DNA from: Bacteroidales bacterium
Lineage (GTDB): Bacteria > Bacteroidota > Bacteroidia > Bacteroidales > Muribaculaceae
Length of the DNA: 11,338 bases
Reading direction: 5' to 3'
NCBI GenBank assembly: GCA_004557195.1
Contig: SFER01000095.1
Coordinates: 1-11,338, forward strand
This document shows, one piece after another, positions 7,047 to 11,338 of the stretch; position 1 is the stretch's first letter; each line of letters starts with the position of its first letter. The position numbers and the translations under genes were made by a program. The notes beneath the pieces were generated by a model. That model was not told the origin of the DNA. It worked only from the letters and a program-made list of their open reading frames with translations, and did no database searches.

Positions 7047-7079
7047 CTTGACTTTGCCCTCGTTTTGGTGTATCTTTGC
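7047..7079 (+). promoter_or_regulatory. Bacteroidetes-type promoter for the MalY/PatB-like gene
   Basis: The -7 box TATCTTTGC (7071-7079) fits TAnnTTTGY perfectly, and a -33-like CTTG (7047-7050) sits 20 bases upstream. Transcription should start around 7086, leaving a leader of about 50 bases before ATG 7136. The 246-base gap between the two divergent genes (6890-7135) holds this promoter and the one facing left; no operator or riboswitch is evident. Confidence 0.75.
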
Positions 7080-7135
7080 ACTATCATTGCATTATCAACA
7101 CAAATCAAGTATTCTCGTCATAATATAGATAAGAA

Positions 7136-8305
7136 ATGGAACAATATGATTTTGACAAAATCGTGAATCGCTGCAATACGCGCGCAACAAAAGTCGATGC
7201 CTTGCAATCAATGTTCGGCTCACAATCGCTCATCCCATTGTGGGTCGCCGATATGGATTTTGAAGTGTGCCCTCACATTGTCGAGGCTCTCGAAACGCGC
7301 ATGGCTCACCACATCTATGGCTATTCATGCCCCGATGAGGCATATTGGCAATCGATTATCGATTGGCAGGCACGCCGCAACGGCTTCCATTTCACTCGCG
7401 ACGAGGTGGATTATGTTCCCGGAGTGGTGAAAGGAATCGGTTTTGCCGTAAACTATTTCACCGAGCGAGGCGACAAGGTGGTAATCCAGCCGCCTGTTTA
7501 TCACCCGTTCAAGATGGTAATAGAGGGTAACGGCAGGCAGGTGATTAACAACCCGCTGAAGCGTTCGGGCGACACATATTCCATGGACCTTGAGGGGCTT
7601 GAGCAGATTTTCATCGAGCATCGCCCGCGGATGCTCATCCTTTGCAATCCCCACAATCCTATCGGCATCATCTGGGGGAAAGAGGTGCTTGCATCGCTTG
7701 CGTCGCTGTGCCGCCGCTATGGTGTGATTGTGGTGAGCGATGAGATTCATGGCGATTTGGGCTTATTCGGCAACCAACATGTGCCGTTTGCCACAGTGAG
7801 CGAGGATGCCGCTGCGATTAGCGTTACATTTGGCGCACCGTCGAAGACCTTCAACATCCCCGGACTTGTGAGTTCGTGGACAGTGGTGAAGAATCCGGAA
7901 ATGCGCCGCGGCTTTTTCGGCTGGCTCGCTGCCAACGAGTTTGACGAACCCACATTTGTTGCAACAATCGCCACCGAAGCGGCATACACCCGAGCCGAGG
8001 GGTGGCTTGCCGCCGCCAAGAAATACATAGAGGAGAATATCCTCGCTGTGGAGCGTTATTGTGCCGACAATCTCCCGGGCATCCACCCGATTCGCCCGCA
8101 AGCATCGTTCCTTGTGTGGCTCGATTGTTCCGGTCTCAATCTCAACCATGAGCAACTCATCAACCTCTTTGTGAACCGAGCTGGTCTTGCGCTCAACGAT
8201 GGCGAGATGTTTGGCGCTGAAGGCGCACACTGTATGCGCCTCAATGTGGGCACCAATCGCGCCCGCATCATGCAAGCCCTGGAGCAACTGCGCAGCGCCC
8301 TATAA
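7136..8305 (+). CDS. MalY/PatB family PLP-dependent C-S lyase (cystathionine beta-lyase-like)
   Basis: 389-residue fold-type I aminotransferase-like enzyme of the MalY/PatB branch, which removes cysteine-bound sulphur by beta-elimination (cystathionine or cysteine conjugates to pyruvate, ammonia and a thiol). The N-terminus IPLWVADMDF (33-42) and YGYSCPDEAYW (61-71) are typical of this branch. QPPVYHPF is at 118-125 and LCNPHNPIG (169-177) has the PLP-contacting asparagine. VVSDEIHGDL (199-208) carries D202, APSKTFNIPGL (234-244) carries the Schiff-base lysine K237, and MRLNVGTNR (367-375) carries the carboxylate-binding arginine R368. Length is that of the family. It has its own promoter and stands alone, so the pathway (methionine biosynthesis or sulphur scavenging) is not shown by context. 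A true aminotransferase is less likely. Confidence 0.9.
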   Translation: MEQYDFDKIVNRCNTRATKVDALQSMFGSQSLIPLWVADMDFEVCPHIVEALETRMAHHIYGYSCPDEAYWQSIIDWQARRNGFHFTRDEVDYVPGVVKGIGFAVNYFTERGDKVVIQPPVYHPFKMVIEGNGRQVINNPLKRSGDTYSMDLEGLEQIFIEHRPRMLILCNPHNPIGIIWGKEVLASLASLCRRYGVIVVSDEIHGDLGLFGNQHVPFATVSEDAAAISVTFGAPSKTFNIPGLVSSWTVVKNPEMRRGFFGWLAANEFDEPTFVATIATEAAYTRAEGWLAAAKKYIEENILAVERYCADNLPGIHPIRPQASFLVWLDCSGLNLNHEQLINLFVNRAGLALNDGEMFGAEGAHCMRLNVGTNRARIMQALEQLRSAL

Positions 8306-8368
8306 CCCATTTTGTGAGAAAATTTTTAAGTTTTCTCTTAAAAAATGCGATAATTAATCCATTTTGAC

Positions 8369-8377
8369 TATTTTTGC
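8369..8377 (+). promoter_or_regulatory. -7 promoter box for the barrel-phosphoesterase operon
   Basis: TATTTTTGC fits TAnnTTTGY and lies 17 bases before ATG 8395, implying a very short leader of about 10-15 bases. No good -33 TTTG is seen; the upstream sequence is A/T-rich. Confidence 0.5.
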
Positions 8378-8394
8378 GGTAAAATTTGTTTATT

Positions 8395-9084
8395 ATGGAA
8401 AAACTAACGAGAGCATTTCTACTTTCACTGATTGTGGTGCTTCTATTACCCTTTATGGCTTCAGCTCAAAAAAATATGGTGTGGGGCTATGGTCAATATG
8501 GTACAAATACGGTTTATGACACCTATGGCGGTGTCGATGTGTTCTACACCCGTGCACTCAACAGCAATGTCGATGTAACGGGAGGTCTCGATTTGATGTC
8601 GAAAAAAGGCGGATTCGGCGGTGTGCTTGCCGAGGTGCGCTATCGCATACCTGTAAAAGGTATTAACGTATTCGTTTCGGGTCGAGGAGTTTATAACTAT
8701 TACGGACACTCGCGCATGAACGAGTATTTGTTCCGCATAGCACTTCATGCCCAGTCGCAATATTTCGATGTGGTGTTTGGTAACAGTTTCCTCGGTTATT
8801 CTTCGTTTGGGAGCAGCGTTTTCGAGCCTATCACATGGAGCGTGGGATTTGCGGCGAACATCAAGAAACGCTCAAGTAATTGGAATTTTGGCGCGTTTAT
8901 TCGCAACTACGACTACTTTATCTATGAGAACTGGAACATCAACTTCGGTTTCCGCGGCTGGTATGATATATCCGACCAATTGCGTCTCACCGGCGAGTTT
9001 ATGACTCGTCCCGCAGGTAGTATGAACCAACTTGCAATGAAATACGACACCTCTATCAAGATTGGTGTGAATTATAAATGGTAA
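8395..9084 (+). CDS. Small outer-membrane beta-barrel protein of unknown function
   Basis: 229 residues. It begins with a strong signal peptide, MEKLTRAFLLSLIVVLLLPF, with a predicted signal peptidase I site after MASA (before QKN). The mature part of about 205 residues is built of alternating strands rich in Tyr, Phe, Trp and Gly with short turns (GYGQYGTNTVYDTYGGVDVF, RYRIPVKGINVFVSGRGVYN, NWNFGAFIRNYDYF, NINFGFRGWYDI). It ends SIKIGVNYKW, with an aromatic last residue as expected for BAM-dependent insertion. Size suggests an 8-10 strand barrel. An upstream in-frame TTG at 8386 is possible but would lie almost on the transcription start, so I choose the ATG. It is followed after 12 bases by a lipoprotein phosphoesterase, almost certainly in one operon. 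No known family recognised. Confidence 0.75.
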   Translation: MEKLTRAFLLSLIVVLLLPFMASAQKNMVWGYGQYGTNTVYDTYGGVDVFYTRALNSNVDVTGGLDLMSKKGGFGGVLAEVRYRIPVKGINVFVSGRGVYNYYGHSRMNEYLFRIALHAQSQYFDVVFGNSFLGYSSFGSSVFEPITWSVGFAANIKKRSSNWNFGAFIRNYDYFIYENWNINFGFRGWYDISDQLRLTGEFMTRPAGSMNQLAMKYDTSIKIGVNYKW

Positions 9085-9096
9085 AAACGGCGAATT

Positions 9097-10032
9097 ATGA
9101 AAAAGATATCCAATATCAAATACATTTTGGCTCTTCTCGCAGTGATAGTTATCGCAATCGCTTGCGACAAAGTTGAACCTACAGGCGTGCTCATCGGGCA
9201 CACCAGTGTTAACGACCGCGTGAAGCAATCGATTGTATATTACCGCGACTGGGATAAGATGGCAGGTGAGCATGAAGTGAAAGGGGACTATTCATTCCTC
9301 GTTGGCTCCGATAGCCATTTGCGCGACGACCTCACGCGACTCAGCGAGATGTTCGACGACCAGATTGCAAATAATGATATCCTCAGCGCCCACTGCGGCG
9401 ACCTCGCTGAAACACAACCTGAGTATTACGCTTTGGTGGAAGACCTTGTCGAAGAGTATTATAACAATTATCCCGGCAAATTCAATTTCTATCCTGTTGT
9501 GGGCAACCACGATATCACTCGCAACGGATGGGCAATGTACACCAAGATTTTCTCAATGTCAACCTATGTGGTCGAGGTGATTGTGGTGGATGACAATGGG
9601 AAGGAAGTAGCACGCGATGCCCTCATCTTCCTCGATTCTGCCAACGGCACATTTGGCGACTATCAACTCGATGTTATCGACCTCTCGCTCTTCTGGGACC
9701 TCAATGAAGAAACCATGGATGTGATTTCTAAGCAAGACACTTATCGCCACAAGTTTGTGTTCACCCACACCAACTTCTTCCGTCCTCGCAAAAACGCATT
9801 CTCATCCACATTGCCGCGTGAGGAACTCTATCACATGTTCCGCCTCTTCCACGATTGGCATGTAGATATCGTGTTCTGCGGACACATCCACGCATGGGAC
9901 GACCGCGAATATGCCGGTGTGCGCTACATCACACTCGATGCCATGAGCGCCGACAACAATCCCGAATACGGCGAGCTCGTCCGCTGCTATGTAGGCGACA
10001 AAGTAGATTGCAAAACCGTCCGAATCAAATAA
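9097..10032 (+). CDS. Lipoprotein metallophosphoesterase (calcineurin-like)
   Basis: 311 residues. A lipoprotein signal sequence ends in IAIAC, with C23 as the lipidated cysteine, so the enzyme is tethered outside the cytoplasm. No acidic surface-export signal follows the cysteine, so periplasmic facing is more likely than surface display. The full set of calcineurin-like metal motifs is present in order: GSDSH (D72, H74), GD (D102), GNHD (N137, H138, D139), a lone His in FTHTNFF (H224) and GHIHAW (H263, H265). It should therefore be an active two-metal phosphoesterase; the substrate (phosphate ester, nucleotide or phospholipid) cannot be told. It lies 12 bases behind the barrel-protein gene and ends before a strong terminator, making a two-gene unit. 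A role in phosphate scavenging or envelope remodelling with that barrel is inference. Confidence 0.88.
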   Translation: MKKISNIKYILALLAVIVIAIACDKVEPTGVLIGHTSVNDRVKQSIVYYRDWDKMAGEHEVKGDYSFLVGSDSHLRDDLTRLSEMFDDQIANNDILSAHCGDLAETQPEYYALVEDLVEEYYNNYPGKFNFYPVVGNHDITRNGWAMYTKIFSMSTYVVEVIVVDDNGKEVARDALIFLDSANGTFGDYQLDVIDLSLFWDLNEETMDVISKQDTYRHKFVFTHTNFFRPRKNAFSSTLPREELYHMFRLFHDWHVDIVFCGHIHAWDDREYAGVRYITLDAMSADNNPEYGELVRCYVGDKVDCKTVRIK

Positions 10033-10054
10033 CCCCCCTCCCACATACAAACAC

Positions 10055-10087
10055 AAAATAAGGCTGACGCAGAATCAGCCTTATTTT
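10055..10087. terminator. Bidirectional Rho-independent terminator
   Basis: A perfect 13-bp stem, AAAATAAGGCTGA (10055-10067) with TCAGCCTTATTTT (10075-10087), has a 7-base loop. It provides a T run for both directions. It lies 22 bases past the phosphoesterase stop and 16 bases past the ferredoxin stop on the other strand, so it separates these convergent genes. Confidence 0.92.
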
Positions 10088-10103
10088 CTTGTGCGATAGT
10101 TGA

Positions 10104-10271
10104 TTAATACTCGAAAATAGCATCATTGGGGCAGCTTTCTGCGCAAGAACCGCAACCAATGCACGCTTCGGGATCGATTACGAAGATATCACCTTCAGAG
10201 ATAGCATCAACGGGGCAACCTGCTTTGCAAGTGCCACATGCTACACAGTTTTCGTCAATTACGTAAGCCAT
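10104..10271 (-). CDS. 2[4Fe-4S] ferredoxin (clostridial/bacterial type)
   Basis: A 55-residue cytoplasmic electron carrier starting MAYVIDENCVACGTC. Two complete CxxCxxCxxxCP motifs are present: C9, C12, C15, C19 and C37, C40, C43, C47, each followed by Pro. These bind two [4Fe-4S] clusters and move low-potential electrons, as in pyruvate:ferredoxin oxidoreductase or hydrogenase reactions of anaerobes. Length and the pseudo-twofold symmetry match the small clostridial-type ferredoxins. The ATG at 10269-10271 is the only suitable start. It is monocistronic with its own -7 box upstream and converges on the phosphoesterase gene across a shared terminator. No redox partner is encoded nearby. Confidence 0.95.
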   Translation of the reverse strand: MAYVIDENCVACGTCKAGCPVDAISEGDIFVIDPEACIGCGSCAESCPNDAIFEY

Positions 10272-10301
10272 TCTTTGTTAGGTTTTAAATTAAACGTGTC
10301 T

Positions 10302-10310
10302 GCAAATATA
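10302..10310 (-). promoter_or_regulatory. -7 promoter box for the ferredoxin gene
   Basis: Minus-strand TATATTTGC matches TAnnTTTGY perfectly, 31 bases before the ferredoxin ATG. The -33 region has no clear TTTG. The rest of the 285-base gap up to 10556 is A/T-rich; apart from short, widely spaced inverted pairs (for example GCTCAG 10472-10477 with CTGAGC 10512-10517) I see nothing in it that I can name. Confidence 0.6.
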
Positions 10311-10556
10311 CAAAACATTTAATGGTTGTGCCCTTTTTCTATGTGTTTAAGGGCATATTTCGAGGATTTGCAATTTATGGCTGTAAAGATAGTGCAAATA
10401 GTGTGCCTGATTCGGGCATAGGGAAATTATTTAAAGTTAAATGGGGCTGATTTAGTGATATTATGCTCTCCGCTCAGCCATTTGGTTACTTTACAATGGC
10501 TTGGCACTTTTCTGAGCCATTTTACGCCGCTGTTCTTATAACTATCTTATGCTGCG

Positions 10557-11338
10557 TCAGTTGTCTGCATTATCCGATTCTACAGTTGTATTGTCATTGT
10601 ACATGGGCATACCTTTCTCCATCTTTGACTGAGCAATGCGCATTTTTGCACGTTCCACAGCTTGTTGCAGTTTCTGTTCCAATACTTTTCTGTCGGGCAG
10701 CTTGGTGATGTAGTCAGCCACACGAATATTGCTTTCGTGCAGATGCATTAATTCTATGTGCTCCTCATTCTTACCGGCACAGAGAATCAGACCGATAGGC
10801 TTGTTTTCGCCTTCAAGCATTTCATTACGTTCAAGCCAACGAAGATAAAGTTCCATTTGACCTTTGTAAGCCGCTTTGAAATTAGATAGTTTTAAGTCGA
10901 TAGCTACCATACATCGTAATCGGCGGTTAATCATCAACGGAAATTCGTTTTTGTCGAGCCATAAAAGCGAAGTCATTACCCATCTCAGTGATGAATTTTT
11001 GCAGTTCACTCACAATAGCCGATTCGAGGTCCTTCTCAGAGAAATCATCCTCAAGGCCGAGGAAGTCGAAAAATAAGGATCATGGAAAGCGATGTCAGGC
11101 GACATTTTACGTTCATTTCGCAGTAACTCAAGGTCGCGACGGATTACTTCTTCGGGTTGTTTTGCTAACGCAGTTCGCTCATATAGCATTCCATCAATTT
11201 TGGCTTTTAAGGTACGCTTTGACCAGTGTTGGTCGGCAGCCATTGTCAAATAGAAATTGCGCTTTAATTCATCGTCGATAGAGATAACTTATAGAAAATG
11301 AGACCATGACAATTGTGTCACCAGTGGTGTCACAGTCG
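10557..11338 (-). pseudogene. Broken DUF1016/YhcG-type PDDEXK nuclease gene (runs off the window)
   Basis: The pieces together follow the DUF1016 (YhcG) nuclease family in order. From the right edge one frame reads VTQLSWSHFL, then an in-frame TAA (11289-11291), then SIDDELKRNFYLTMAADQHW, a helical part (TLKAKIDGMLYERTALAK) and SPDIAFHDPYF. A run of five A at 11069-11073 (plus strand) then shifts the frame. The next frame continues FDFLGLEDDFSEKDLESAIV and FAFMARQKRISVDD until TAA at 10927-10929. The original frame then resumes with NRRLRCMVAIDLKLSNFKAA, YKGQMELYLRWLE and GLILCAGKNEEHIEL, ending at 10557. Between SVDD and NRRLRC the family's strand with the first catalytic aspartate (DFYIDLLFYH-like) is absent, pointing to a deletion of roughly ten codons. 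The gene must be non-functional as read. Such proteins often accompany restriction-modification loci, but no partner is visible here. Confidence 0.85.

Noticed and set aside
8316..8337. Possible terminator after the MalY/PatB-like gene (7-bp stem GAGAAAA/TTTTCTC)
   Set aside because: The stem is almost all A-T pairs and is followed by TTAAAAAA rather than a T run, so it is too weak to call.
8386..8394. TTG start three codons before the ATG of the small barrel protein
   Set aside because: It would sit at or next to the predicted transcription start, and the ATG gives a normal signal peptide.
10463..10708. Plus-strand frame of 81 codons
   Set aside because: Half of it is antisense to the DUF1016 remnant. 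The cysteine- and histidine-rich product has no recognisable features and there is no promoter box.

Overview
The window looks like part of a Bacteroidales chromosome; a Muribaculaceae-like gut bacterium is my guess, not a proof. The evidence is Bacteroidetes-type -7 promoter boxes (TAnnTTTGY) ahead of almost every transcription unit, few Shine-Dalgarno sites, an LPS Kdo transferase next to gltX, and several Gram-negative outer-membrane barrel proteins. Most of the window is core metabolism. Both ends look like accessory or eroding DNA.

Layout from left to right. Positions 1-486 hold the 3' part of a glycoside-hydrolase-like gene (GH71/GH99-like) that stops short of the C-terminal motif I expect, followed by an intrinsic terminator. 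Positions 540-1065 are a very GC-rich non-coding stretch made of diverged hairpin repeats; the last one abuts the 3' end of waaA. Positions 1066-4906 on the minus strand form a compact operon, gltX, an outer-membrane barrel protein, then waaA, driven by a clear promoter at 4945-4976. Upstream is a small relic of an outer-membrane barrel C-terminus (5018-5152), then a threonine-aldolase-family PLP enzyme (5148-6188) and a SpoT/MESH1-like HD hydrolase (6290-6889), each on the minus strand with its own -7 box.

From 7047 transcription turns to the plus strand. A MalY/PatB-type PLP C-S lyase (7136-8305) has a good promoter. It is followed by a two-gene unit: a 229-residue outer-membrane barrel (8395-9084) and a lipoprotein metallophosphoesterase (9097-10032). 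A 13-bp bidirectional terminator (10055-10087) separates this unit from a convergent 55-residue 2[4Fe-4S] ferredoxin (10104-10271, minus). The right end (10557 to the window edge, minus) is a DUF1016/YhcG-type PDDEXK nuclease gene broken by a nonsense codon, a one-base frameshift and a short deletion in the catalytic core.

I see no new multi-gene defence or mobile system. The items most worth checking are the GC-rich hairpin repeat cluster, the decayed nuclease, the barrel-protein relic, and the two uncharacterised envelope genes, one inside the gltX-waaA operon and one paired with the phosphoesterase.
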